64,000 nt of DNA from assembly GCA_020403245.1 (NCBI GenBank), contig JADBYA010000004.1, positions 1-64,000 of the forward strand. Direction: 5' to 3'. Positions within the stretch are counted from its first letter, which is position 1. Each line of letters starts with the position of its first letter. Under the pieces are notes generated by a model. That model made no database searches, was not told the origin of the DNA, and saw nothing but the letters and a program-made list of their open reading frames with translations. The stretch is from Flavobacterium sp. (GTDB lineage: Bacteria > Bacteroidota > Bacteroidia > Flavobacteriales > Flavobacteriaceae). Shown here one piece after another: positions 48,873 through 56,905 of the stretch. Position numbers and translations under genes: made by a program.

Positions 48873-48993
48873 ATAATCGCTTTTTATTTTGAAATAAAAA
48901 TACAAAAACTTGCATTATATTATGTCAATGGGAATTAGTATCTTTACTTTAATCATGTAATAAAACACAATATTAAACAAAAACACATTAGTT

Positions 48994-49488
48994 ATGAAAA
49001 AAGTTTTTTTAATTATACTATTTGCCCTATTTACTAATGCCGCCAGTGCACAAAACAAAGATAAAGCACAAATTAATTCTACTTTGGATAATTGGCACAA
49101 AGCCGCATCCGAAGCTAATTACAAAAACTATTTTGACGCACTAACCGATGATTCCATCTTTATTGGGACTGATGCTAGCGAAAATTGGGACAAAAAAGCG
49201 TTTCAAGCATTTGCAAAACCCTATTTTGATAAAGGAAAAGCATGGAATTTCACTATGCTTGAAAGACACATTTATTTTAGTGCTGATAAAAAAATGGCTT
49301 GGTTTGATGAGCTGCTAAACACTCAGATGAAAATATGCCGTGGTTCGGGTATTCTCGTTTTAATTGATGGAAACTGGAAAATAAAACACTACGTCCTTTC
49401 CATGACCATTCCCAATGACAATGTGGATGATGTCATAAAAATTAAAGCACCAATAGAAGATGCTTTGATTGGTAAATTAAAAAAGTAA
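48994..49488 (+). CDS. exported SnoaL/NTF2-like protein
   Basis: A 164-residue protein with signal peptide MKKVFLIILFALFTNAASAQ. The rest is one cone-shaped NTF2-like domain: a helix with NWHKAASEANYKNYFDALTDD, WDKKAFQAFAKPYF, and paired strands ending in GSGILVLIDGNWKIKHYVLS. Such proteins bind small ligands or act as simple enzymes, and no catalytic residue is evident. It is a single gene, divergent from the L,D-transpeptidase. Confidence 0.8.
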   Translation: MKKVFLIILFALFTNAASAQNKDKAQINSTLDNWHKAASEANYKNYFDALTDDSIFIGTDASENWDKKAFQAFAKPYFDKGKAWNFTMLERHIYFSADKKMAWFDELLNTQMKICRGSGILVLIDGNWKIKHYVLSMTIPNDNVDDVIKIKAPIEDALIGKLKK

Positions 49489-49496
49489 ACCATTTT

Positions 49497-49577
49497 CAGT
49501 TGCAGTTTCCAGTTGCAGTTTCCAGTTGCAGTTTTCAAGAATTTATAGTACTGAAAACTGCGACTGAAAACTGAGAA
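49497..49577. repeat. 13-nt tandem repeat with inverted partner
   Basis: CAGTTGCAGTTTC is repeated three times (49497-49535), and ACTGAAAACTGCGACTG-type sequence (from about 49551) is its approximate reverse complement. The whole can fold between two convergent genes, where it might act as a terminator. Confidence 0.7.
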
Positions 49578-50519
49578 CTATTTTTTCAAGTTTTCCAACA
49601 TTTCCTCAGTCATTGAAGCCAAATCAAATTGATGTTTCCAATTCCAATCTTGTTGTGCCACACTATCATCAATAGACGCGGGCCAACTATCGGCTATCTT
49701 CTGACGGAAATCGGATTTGTAGGAAACGGTAAAATTAGGAATGTGTTTCTTAATTTCTAGTGCAATTTCTTTTGGAGTGAAACTCACACCTGCTAAATTA
49801 TAGGAAGAACGAATTTTTACGTCTTCGTCTTTGGCTTGCATAATTTCGATAGTAGCGCGAATGGCATCGTCCATATACATCATCGGCAAAGCTGTGTCTT
49901 CTGAAAGGAAACATTCATAGTTTCCCGTTTTTAATGCTTTGTGGTATATATCGACAGCATAATCTGTTGTGCCACCACCAGGTTCGGTTGACCAACTAAT
50001 TAATCCTGGATACCGAATACTGCGCACGTCAACTCCATAGATGTTATGGTAATATTCACACCATCTTTCGCCCGTTTGTTTACTGATTCCGTAAACGGTA
50101 GTAGGTTCCATGATGGTATATTGAGGTGTGTTTATCCTTGGTGTTGTAGGTCCAAAAACCGCAATACTCGAAGGCCAAAATATCTTTTTAATCTTCTTGG
50201 CTTTCGCCAAATTCAAAACATGAAACAGCGAATTCATATTTAAATCCCAAGCAAATGCTGGGTTCTTTTCTGCCGTTGCCGAGAGTAAAGCCGCCATCAA
50301 ATAGACATCGGTTATTTGATATTGCTCTACTAAATGCTCGATTTGGTTGTAATCTAACGCATTAACTACTTCAAAAATACCTTCGTTAACAATATCGATA
50401 TTTAACTTTCGAATGTCTGATGCTATTACATGATCAACTCCATAAATACTGCGAAGCTTTTTAGTAAGCTCTGTGCCTATTTGCCCGCAAGCACCAATGA
50501 TTAGGATTTTTGTGTCCAT
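49578..50519 (-). CDS. tdh: L-threonine 3-dehydrogenase, epimerase-like (SDR) type
   Basis: A 313-residue NAD-dependent extended short-chain dehydrogenase that oxidises threonine to 2-amino-3-ketobutyrate. The Rossmann loop is GACGQIGTEL, the catalytic Tyr-x-x-x-Lys is VYGISK, and the active-site serine is in FWPSSIAVFGPTTPR. WSTEPGGGTTDYAVDIYHKA (region) and LPMMYMDDAI are specific to the epimerase-like threonine dehydrogenases described from Flavobacterium and archaea, distinct from the zinc-dependent TDH. It is probably monocistronic. Confidence 0.9.
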   Translation of the reverse strand: MDTKILIIGACGQIGTELTKKLRSIYGVDHVIASDIRKLNIDIVNEGIFEVVNALDYNQIEHLVEQYQITDVYLMAALLSATAEKNPAFAWDLNMNSLFHVLNLAKAKKIKKIFWPSSIAVFGPTTPRINTPQYTIMEPTTVYGISKQTGERWCEYYHNIYGVDVRSIRYPGLISWSTEPGGGTTDYAVDIYHKALKTGNYECFLSEDTALPMMYMDDAIRATIEIMQAKDEDVKIRSSYNLAGVSFTPKEIALEIKKHIPNFTVSYKSDFRQKIADSWPASIDDSVAQQDWNWKHQFDLASMTEEMLENLKK

Positions 50520-50578
50520 TTAATGTGTTTTAGATAAACAAAGATAAGGTTTTCGTAAAATGGAATGATTACTGACGG

Positions 50579-53236
50579 CTAAAGTTTATAACTAATAGCA
50601 AACAAAACTACTCGTGGCATCACAAAAGTTTGTCGCTGACTAATCACAAAATCGGAAAATGAAAAGTCGTTCTTGGCTTGTAGATTAAACATATTATTGA
50701 CACTCAATTCAAAACCAAATGGACTATTTTTCTTTTGATAGCGCAACGACGTGTTTGCCATTTCAAAAAAGTTAGTCTGATTGTTGTTATTGGTATTTCG
50801 TAGATTTTGATATTCCATTTTATAAATCCAATAGTTTAAAAAAGTAAATTCTAAATTAGTATCAATGGCATCTGATTGAAATTTGGAATTAGTTAATCCC
50901 GAAAATTGATTGAACCCTTTGGTGTAGCCAATACTGAAATCGGGCCATTTTTTATGGGCTGTTTTTATAGAAATGCCTACTTCTTGGTTATTTCTATTAT
51001 TTGTAGTTGTTACATCATTAAGTGTTTGGATGTAATTAAACCAGCCAATGTTTGTACTCAATTTTAAATTAAATCGATAAATCTTTTTGCTGATAAAACC
51101 ATTCAAGCGCCAGTTAGTTTCTGGATTATCTAACAATACGGGTGTATTAAACTGGTTTATTCCGTCAAGAATAATTACGTTTCTGGTGGTTTTTACTTTT
51201 TTGTTAAAACTTGCCATGGCGTTTACCATAAGTCCTCGATACATATTCATTTTAGAATAGCGCAAATTCCCAGCATGATATCGTTCGTTTGATAACAGGG
51301 CATTGCCTCGAAAAACCGTGTTATAGCTTTGTAGCATAAACCGGTTGGCGAGTTGTGAAACTTCGGGAAAATCATTGACTAAACGGTAATTGAAGTTTAA
51401 AGTTTCTGATTTATTAAACTCATAATCGCTATTCCACTGGGGTTGTAAAAGTGTTTTAGAAATTATAAAATTTGAATTTTCTTGGGTAGTTTTTAAATCA
51501 TATTGATGTAAATATAGTCCTGGTTTATTCGTCCATTTGCCTATTTTGAACTTATATTCTAACCCAATATAGGCATCATTTAATTGATAATTAGTAGTGT
51601 TTCCAAAACCAGCCGATGCAAAGTTATTGACCGCGCCATTTGTCAACAATTGTTTTTCGGAAGTTTGATAATTAGAATACCCATAATTATTTCCAATAAC
51701 GGTGTACAAATGGTTGAAGTTATTAATAATCCAATAATGTTTAAGCAAGGCATCGACACTGTTGTTTTTTATTTTTTGGACTTGTTCAATGGTATACGCT
51801 GTATCGGTTTGTAACGGAATTAAACCCTCTAGGAAAGGTTGATCGGTAAACCAAGTATTTTGTGGACGGTTGTTTTCATAAGCATGATTGACAACAAAAG
51901 TAGTAGTATGATTGGCGTTTTTATATTGTTTGTGCCACTCAACATATTGTTTTACAGAAACGTAATCGGCATTGCTGATGGTTTCAAAGGTATTGCTATT
52001 TAGATTAGTAATAGAGTTTAACGTGCTTACAATATCGTTGGTACTCGATTGTAATTGCCCGTTATAATACCATTTTTCTTTTTTGTTAGGCGAATAATCA
52101 AACTTGATGTTTCCAATGCCTAAAACCGAACGGTTATCATTGTTTTGTAACTGATTTTCAAAACTAATGGCATTGTTTTGTAAATATTCGTTGGTGTTTT
52201 CATTTCTGGATGCCATAAACACTTTTGAAAAAATACCATAACCCGAAACGTTCCATTTATCGGAAGTATCAAGACTAAAATTGAGTGCGCCAAACTGCGA
52301 CTTGTTTGCAACTACATCTCTATTATCGTTAGCAAATGCATATAAATTACTCAATGATTTTCTACCCGACAGAAAACTACTTACACCACCATCAAAGCGC
52401 ATCAAGTCTTCAAAAGTAAATGTGCTTCGTCCAACATTATTCGCATCACCAATAAAACTGACATTAGTTTTGGGCGAATAATAAAACAATCCTGCGTGAG
52501 CCAAACTGTATTTATCGTTACCAATACCTGCTTCAATATCGCCAAAAAGAAATTTCTTTTTATCTTCTTTTAGTTTTACATTCATGGCGAGGTCTTCGCT
52601 ATCGGAGACTTGCTTCATAAAACCTACTTCGTTAAAATGGTCAATCACTTCTATTTTATCGAGTGCATCAGCAGGAATGTTTTCGACGGCGAGTTTACTT
52701 CCGCCACCAAAAAACGATTTGCCTTCCACAAGCATTTTCGTTACTTTTTTGCCCTGAACAGTAACATTTCCTTTTTTATCCACTTCTACACCTGGCAATT
52801 TTTCTAGTACTTCTTTCATCTTCCTTTCGTTGCCGTTGGCAAACGCTTTTACGTCAAAAGTTAGTGTGTCTTTCTTGACCACAATGGGTTTGTACTCGTG
52901 TTTAATAACAATTTCTTTAAGCTGTTGTCCGCTTGATTTAAGTTTAAAATTATGAGTAGTAAGGGTCGAATTGGGCTCAACGACTAAAAGTTGTTCTATA
53001 TAACCTATGTAAGAAGCCGTTACTTCATATTTTACGTTTTGGTCTAACTCTAACTTGTATCTTCCTTTATTATCTGCAATAGCAAACTTGAGTTGGGCGT
53101 TTTCGCTTTTGGGCAACGCAATGATATTAGCACTTTCTAAAGGATTGTTTATAGAATCAGAAACCACACCAGTAATAGTGTGGGTTTGGGAGAAGGAGAA
53201 AATTGTAAAAAATATAAAAATAAGAAGCGGCTTCAT
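50579..53236 (-). CDS. outer-membrane TonB-dependent-receptor-like beta-barrel of the GLPGLI unit
   Basis: An 885-residue protein: signal peptide (to FSFSQ), a carboxypeptidase-like regulatory domain (THTITGVVSDSINNP), a plug domain (MKEVLEKLPGVEVDKKGNV, IEVIDHFNEVGF), and a barrel ending in VVLFAISYKL, with the terminal hydrophobic strand intact. It is the only complete receptor of the tandem array. I start at the ATG at 53236, one base after the GLPGLI stop; an ATG at 53251 would overlap the upstream gene. In degraded units the receptor stub also begins right after the GLPGLI stop, which supports this choice. The ligand is unknown; the neighbouring secreted peptide is a candidate. Confidence 0.85.
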   Translation of the reverse strand: MKPLLIFIFFTIFSFSQTHTITGVVSDSINNPLESANIIALPKSENAQLKFAIADNKGRYKLELDQNVKYEVTASYIGYIEQLLVVEPNSTLTTHNFKLKSSGQQLKEIVIKHEYKPIVVKKDTLTFDVKAFANGNERKMKEVLEKLPGVEVDKKGNVTVQGKKVTKMLVEGKSFFGGGSKLAVENIPADALDKIEVIDHFNEVGFMKQVSDSEDLAMNVKLKEDKKKFLFGDIEAGIGNDKYSLAHAGLFYYSPKTNVSFIGDANNVGRSTFTFEDLMRFDGGVSSFLSGRKSLSNLYAFANDNRDVVANKSQFGALNFSLDTSDKWNVSGYGIFSKVFMASRNENTNEYLQNNAISFENQLQNNDNRSVLGIGNIKFDYSPNKKEKWYYNGQLQSSTNDIVSTLNSITNLNSNTFETISNADYVSVKQYVEWHKQYKNANHTTTFVVNHAYENNRPQNTWFTDQPFLEGLIPLQTDTAYTIEQVQKIKNNSVDALLKHYWIINNFNHLYTVIGNNYGYSNYQTSEKQLLTNGAVNNFASAGFGNTTNYQLNDAYIGLEYKFKIGKWTNKPGLYLHQYDLKTTQENSNFIISKTLLQPQWNSDYEFNKSETLNFNYRLVNDFPEVSQLANRFMLQSYNTVFRGNALLSNERYHAGNLRYSKMNMYRGLMVNAMASFNKKVKTTRNVIILDGINQFNTPVLLDNPETNWRLNGFISKKIYRFNLKLSTNIGWFNYIQTLNDVTTTNNRNNQEVGISIKTAHKKWPDFSIGYTKGFNQFSGLTNSKFQSDAIDTNLEFTFLNYWIYKMEYQNLRNTNNNNQTNFFEMANTSLRYQKKNSPFGFELSVNNMFNLQAKNDFSFSDFVISQRQTFVMPRVVLFAISYKL

Positions 53237-53237
53237 T

Positions 53238-53948
53238 TTAATCTTTGCCATTCAAAAAATCTTCTCTTAATTCTCTTACTTTGTCTTCTGTAATAGCATT
53301 TTTATCATCAGGTTTGTTGATTTTAAAATTATCAAATTGTTTAAATCGTATTATTTTTGCGCCATAAATGACATTTTTATTAACCATCTCCAAAATCAAT
53401 CCTGGTAGTCCTGAAAATCCTAGTGGTCCAAAAGAAAATGGTATTTCATTAGTAAACCAAACAAAAATACGATTAGTAAACTGCCCCTTTGGATTTGTAA
53501 TTACTATATCTACATATGCTTTATAGCAAGTGAAAGAAGCAATCTGCTTTTTTTCGTTTGTAATTATCCAATTATGATATTTATATTTTTTCGATAAAAC
53601 ATATTTTCCCAAAATCATATCGTCATGGTCTTCTAAAATTTTTAAACTACTTTTTTCAAAATAAACTGGTGCAAAGTAGCCCGACAAGGCTAATGCTAAT
53701 TTTGAATTCATGTTTAGATCTTTGTCTAAATCTTTGTGATAGAAAAATGATTCGTTGCCAGTTGCATTTAAAATAAAGTTTAAACTTGTTTTAGTTTCTG
53801 ATAAAAGCGATAATGATTTATCTATTTCAGAACTTGAATTAGCACTTTTATCAATGGCATAATATGCAGTATACTCGACCTGTAAAGAGTCTTTTTGAGA
53901 ATAAATATTCCAAAAAGATAATAGTAAAAATAACGATATTTTCTTCAT
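53238..53948 (-). CDS. GLPGLI-family protein, unit 1
   Basis: A 236-residue exported protein named for the motif seen here exactly: GPLGFSGLPGLILEMVNKN. The N-terminal signal peptide is MKKISLFLLLSFWNIYS. A conserved Cys (SFTCYKAYVDI) is present, but the second Cys found in units 2 and 3 (AWFCP, AWYCP) is Asn here (FTNEIP). GLPGLI proteins are common in Bacteroidota beside TonB-type receptors; their activity is unknown. It precedes the receptor by one base and follows the small-peptide gene across a hairpin. Confidence 0.92.
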   Translation of the reverse strand: MKKISLFLLLSFWNIYSQKDSLQVEYTAYYAIDKSANSSSEIDKSLSLLSETKTSLNFILNATGNESFFYHKDLDKDLNMNSKLALALSGYFAPVYFEKSSLKILEDHDDMILGKYVLSKKYKYHNWIITNEKKQIASFTCYKAYVDIVITNPKGQFTNRIFVWFTNEIPFSFGPLGFSGLPGLILEMVNKNVIYGAKIIRFKQFDNFKINKPDDKNAITEDKVRELREDFLNGKD

Positions 53949-53957
53949 ATTTTAAAG

Positions 53958-53983
53958 AGCCTACTTTACGTAAAAAGTAGGCT
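53958..53983 (-). terminator. hairpin between peptide 1 and GLPGLI 1
   Basis: AGCCTACTTT (53958-53967) pairs with AAAGTAGGCT (53974-53983). On the minus strand it is followed by CTTTAAAA, a weak T tract, just before the GLPGLI start. It may be a leaky terminator or a message end-protector; units 2 and 3 have hairpins of different sequence at the same place. Confidence 0.6.
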
Positions 53984-53996
53984 TGATTAAATTAAT

Positions 53997-54248
53997 TTAT
54001 GGAGCGACAATTGCCCATGATAATCCTCTAGTACATAAATCATAGTTAAAACTTGCCCAGGTCCAAGCTGAGTCAGCATCATAACCTGCCGTTAAAGCTT
54101 GATTAAAGTAGTATTCAAAAGTGCTTCTACATGGATTAGCTTTTTCAACTTTAACAACACTTTCTTTTTGTTCAACCGCTGTAGTATTCCCCATCGAAAC
54201 ACTACTAAACGCCACTAGTGCCACGGCACTAAAAAATAATTTTTTCAT
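53997..54248 (-). CDS. small secreted two-cysteine peptide, unit 1
   Basis: An 83-residue precursor that I do not recognise as a named family. A signal peptide MKKLFFSAVALVAFSSVSMG (cleavage predicted about here) precedes a mature part of about 60 residues with two cysteines exactly 31 residues apart (NPCRSTFEYYF to YDLCTRG). The C-x7-aromatic-x6-G-x5-A-x7-Y-x2-C pattern is shared with the two paralogues upstream, while nearly all other positions differ. It lies before GLPGLI 1 and the complete receptor. Possible roles, all inferred, are a receptor ligand, a surface adhesin or a toxin-like peptide. Confidence 0.7.
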   Translation of the reverse strand: MKKLFFSAVALVAFSSVSMGNTTAVEQKESVVKVEKANPCRSTFEYYFNQALTAGYDADSAWTWASFNYDLCTRGLSWAIVAP

Positions 54249-54340
54249 TTTTTCTAATTTTTAAAATTAATACATTTTTCTTTTGGTTAACCATTGTAAA
54301 ATTGAAAAAAAAAAAAAAACGATTTTTCATAATTTTATGA

Positions 54341-54348
54341 CAAAATTA
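54341..54348 (-). promoter_or_regulatory. possible -7 box of unit 1
   Basis: TAATTTTG on the minus strand fits TAnnTTTG and lies about 93 bp upstream of the peptide 1 start, within an AT-rich stretch with a 15-nt A run (54306 region). No clear -33 element was found. Confidence 0.3.
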
Positions 54349-54419
54349 ACAAATATTTAACGAGAATAATAGTGATTGGTTTGATCTTTGAACAAAATAA
54401 TAAATGCTAATTTCAACCG

Positions 54420-54600
54420 CTATTTTTCTATTTTATCCACAAAATCAAACTTGAGTTGGGCGTTTTCACTTTTGGGCAAGGCAATGATATTAGCACTTTC
54501 ACGAGGATTGTTTATAGAGTCAGAAACCACACCAGTAATCGTGTGGGTTTGGGAGAAGGAAAGGGAAGAAAAAAATAAAAAATATCCAATATTTTTACAT
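54420..54600 (-). pseudogene. 5' remnant of a receptor gene, unit 2
   Basis: The minus strand reads SQTHTITGVVSDSINNP, then ESANIIALPKSENAQLKF, nearly identical to the start of the intact receptor, and ends at a stop at 54420. ATG at 54600 sits right after the GLPGLI 2 stop but is followed by TAA and is out of frame. About 95% of the gene has been deleted. Confidence 0.85.
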
Positions 54601-55305
54601 TTACTTTCCGTCTAAAACGTTTTTAGATAATTTATCGATAATTGTATTAAATTCCGATTCGGTTAAAAAAACATCGTCTTTGCTAGATTTGTAATTTAAA
54701 TTTATTTTACTATTTAAAGCTATTTTTTTTACGCCAAAAACTACATTTCTTTCCTGCAATTCTAAAATCAAACCTGGTAAATTTCCATAACCATTTGGCC
54801 CAAAAGGCAAGGGTATTTCTGGGCAAAACCAAGCAATCACTGGAAACTTAAAAGTTCCTTTTGGATTGACAACTATATACTCTGTAGTGGCTTTATAGCA
54901 TTTATATTTATCAATATACTTTACGTCACTAGTGATAGCCCAATTTTTGGACACTTCTTTCTTGACATTATATTTACCAAATTCATTATCTATCTTCGCA
55001 AAACTGTATTCCTTATTCTGAAATGTTTTACCTCGGTAATTAGAAAAAATCTTTGCCATATAAATCTCCATATTTTCTGTATCCATTATTTCTTTCATTT
55101 CAAAAAAAGAATTTTGGTTATCAAAAGTCAAAGTAAAATCTAAATGTTCAGCACCTACTATAGCTCGATTTAAATTGTTTTTAAAATACTTGGAATTTTT
55201 TAATCCTTCGATAGTATCTAACTTGACTTTATAATCGATTATTCCACTTTTTATTTGTGAATTACCAATAGAAGTAAACAAAAGCCATAAAAAAAAATAT
55301 TTCAT
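54601..55305 (-). CDS. GLPGLI-family protein, unit 2
   Basis: A 234-residue exported protein with signal peptide MKYFFLWLLFTSIGNS. The family motif is GPNGYGNLPGLILELQERN (Asn replaces the first Gly). Two conserved cysteines, in YKCYKATTEY and AWFCPEIP, are about 28 residues apart and could form a disulfide. It is intact, unlike the unit 3 copy, and lacks a functional receptor partner downstream. Confidence 0.9.
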   Translation of the reverse strand: MKYFFLWLLFTSIGNSQIKSGIIDYKVKLDTIEGLKNSKYFKNNLNRAIVGAEHLDFTLTFDNQNSFFEMKEIMDTENMEIYMAKIFSNYRGKTFQNKEYSFAKIDNEFGKYNVKKEVSKNWAITSDVKYIDKYKCYKATTEYIVVNPKGTFKFPVIAWFCPEIPLPFGPNGYGNLPGLILELQERNVVFGVKKIALNSKINLNYKSSKDDVFLTESEFNTIIDKLSKNVLDGK

Positions 55306-55320
55306 ATTTACATAAAAAAT

Positions 55321-55341
55321 GGACTCTCAATAAGAGAGTCC
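55321..55341 (-). terminator. hairpin between peptide 2 and GLPGLI 2
   Basis: GGACTCTC and GAGAGTCC form an 8-bp stem with loop AATAA; on the minus strand it is followed by ATTTTTT. It is a good intrinsic terminator form placed between the two genes of the unit. Confidence 0.75.
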
Positions 55342-55351
55342 GTTATAGCAT

Positions 55352-55603
55352 TTAACCCCCAAACAAGCCTTTAAAGCGTATACATTCCATATAAACTCCT
55401 GCCGCCTGAAAATAAGCCTGGTAATGACTTGCTCCATTTGCAATAGCATCATTATAAGTTTCTAATCGTTCTTGATCGCAACTTGGTGTTACTTTAAGAG
55501 AACATTCTTTCTCACTTTTAGCATCTTCAACCGCTATAGTATTCCCCATCGAAACACTACTAAACGCCACTAGTGCGTAGGCACTAAATAATAATTCTGT
55601 CTA
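55352..55603 (-). pseudogene. small two-cysteine peptide gene, unit 2, start codon lost
   Basis: Aligned with unit 1, the ancestral start codon (55601-55603) is now TAG and the next codons read TELLFSAYALVAFSSVSMGNT (last part of the signal). The first usable starts are GTG at 55570 or ATG at 55549, both of which remove most or all of the signal peptide. The mature part is open and keeps the C-x31-C pair (PSCDQERL to YMECIRF) plus one further cysteine. It is either a recent pseudogene or is translated without secretion. Confidence 0.7.
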
Positions 55604-55659
55604 AAATTCAAATTTATAACTATTTTCTTGGTTAATCCTTGTGAAATTTATAAAAGATA

Positions 55660-55755
55660 TTTGTTTATAGAATCAGAAACCAAAGCAGTAATCGTGTGGG
55701 TTTGGGAGAAGGGAAAATAGAAAAGAGTAATAATACTAGGATTTTAGGCATTCAT
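55660..55755 (-). pseudogene. 5' remnant of a receptor gene, unit 3
   Basis: The region right after GLPGLI 3 encodes a signal-peptide-like start (MPKILVLLLFSIF). Then, after a frame slip, comes DNA matching the QTHTIT and VSDSIN part of the receptor. It ends abruptly in the promoter region of peptide 2. Confidence 0.75.
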
Positions 55756-55758
55756 TTT

Positions 55759-56462
55759 TTATTTACCGTCAAAATTGTTGAACTCATCAATTTTTTTATT
55801 TAATTGTTCTTCTGAGAGTAATGTTGCTTTTTTTAAAAAGTCAGTACTAAAATCTAATTTAGTTTTTAAATCAATACTCTTTGAGTGATAATTAACATTA
55901 CGTACTTGCAGTTCTAAAATCAATCCCGGTAAATTGCCATAACCTAAAGGTCCAAAGCCGTATGGTAGTTTCGGACAGTACCATGCGGTAACCGGGAACT
56001 TGAAAGTGCCTTTTATATTTACTACTGTGTACGTGTTAGTTGCTTTATAACATAGATAATTATCAATTTGTTTTGTTTCACTAGTTAAAATCCAGTTTTC
56101 CACCTTTTTCTCCTTTAAAAAATATCATTCCCCAGAAATTGTTGTTCTTTTAATACATATTCGTTTACTGAATAAATCATGCCCATATACTTAGAATACA
56201 TTTTTGCTGCATCCATTTCAAAAGTGTTTTCAATTCCAGTATCTACTTGATAGAATTTTGAACCTCTATCATTTATTAATAAACCAAAAACTAATTGGTC
56301 GGCAGCTTTAACGGCATTTAAAAAATCATCGGCAAACATTTTATTTTTAGTAAAAGTACCATCGTCAGAAAGTGTTACTTTATATTCTACAAAGACATTA
56401 GCGTTTTGTGAATATGAATATAAATTGAAAAAAACAATGAATAAATAAATTTTATATTTCAT
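55759..56462 (-). pseudogene. GLPGLI-family protein, unit 3, frameshifted in a poly-T run
   Basis: The frame starting MKYKIYLFIVFFNLYSYS stops after GNDIF at 56115. A second frame continues KEKKVENWILTSETKQ and holds AWYCPKLP and GPLGYGNLPGLILELQ to the end at 55759. One extra T in the six-T run (plus-strand A at 56117-56122) restores DIFLKEKKVENW and gives 234 residues, exactly the length of GLPGLI 2. The slip in a homopolymer could be phase variation, recent decay or a sequencing error. Confidence 0.82.
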
Positions 56463-56476
56463 TTTTGAATAATTAA

Positions 56477-56506
56477 AAAGGCATAAAAAAAACAATTTAT
56501 GCCTTT
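56477..56506 (-). terminator. hairpin between peptide 3 and GLPGLI 3
   Basis: AAAGGCATAAA (56477-56487) pairs with TTTATGCCTTT (56496-56506); on the minus strand TTAATTA follows. It is the third independent hairpin at this position in the array. Confidence 0.7.
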
Positions 56507-56518
56507 ATTAAGTTTGTA

Positions 56519-56779
56519 CTATTGAATAGATAAAGCCCTACCCATGCATTGAAAATAAATACTATACGAACGACCAGATGCTTCATTGTGAGGTACACCT
56601 TGAGATGATAAATGGTTATAATAAAGAACTCTTACATTCTCGCACTCAGCATGAGAGGTTCGCTTTACACTTTCAGCGCGTTTTAATTCATCTAAATTCT
56701 CTTTTAATTCAATAGTATTCCCCATCGAAACACTACTAAACGCTACTAGTGCTACTGCACTAAATAATAACTCTGTCTA
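56519..56779 (-). pseudogene. small two-cysteine peptide gene, unit 3, start codon lost
   Basis: The ancestral start (56777-56779) is TAG, as in unit 2, followed by the codons TELLFSAVALVAF. The only remaining Met is in the SMGNT segment (ATG at 56725), giving a 68-residue peptide with no signal. The mature part keeps the C-x31-C spacing (HAECENVRV to YFQCMGR) and is otherwise unlike units 1 and 2. A TAAATTTG box (56785-56792) lies directly upstream of the lost start, as it does in unit 2 (55609-55616). Confidence 0.7.
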
Positions 56780-56837
56780 TAATTCAAATTTATAACTATT
56801 TTCTTGGTTAACCCTTGTGAAATTTATAAAAGATATT

Positions 56838-56905
56838 TGTTTTTAGAATCATAAACCAAAGCAGTAATCGTGTGGGTTTAGGAGAAGGAAAATAATAACT
56901 AAAAT
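56838..56905 (-). pseudogene. 5' remnant of a receptor gene, fourth unit
   Basis: Minus-strand sequence CCCACACGATTACTGCTTTG and its flanks match the start of the receptor stub of unit 3, with a few changes. No GLPGLI or peptide gene of a fourth unit is recognisable beyond it, so it marks the outer edge of the array. Confidence 0.65.
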
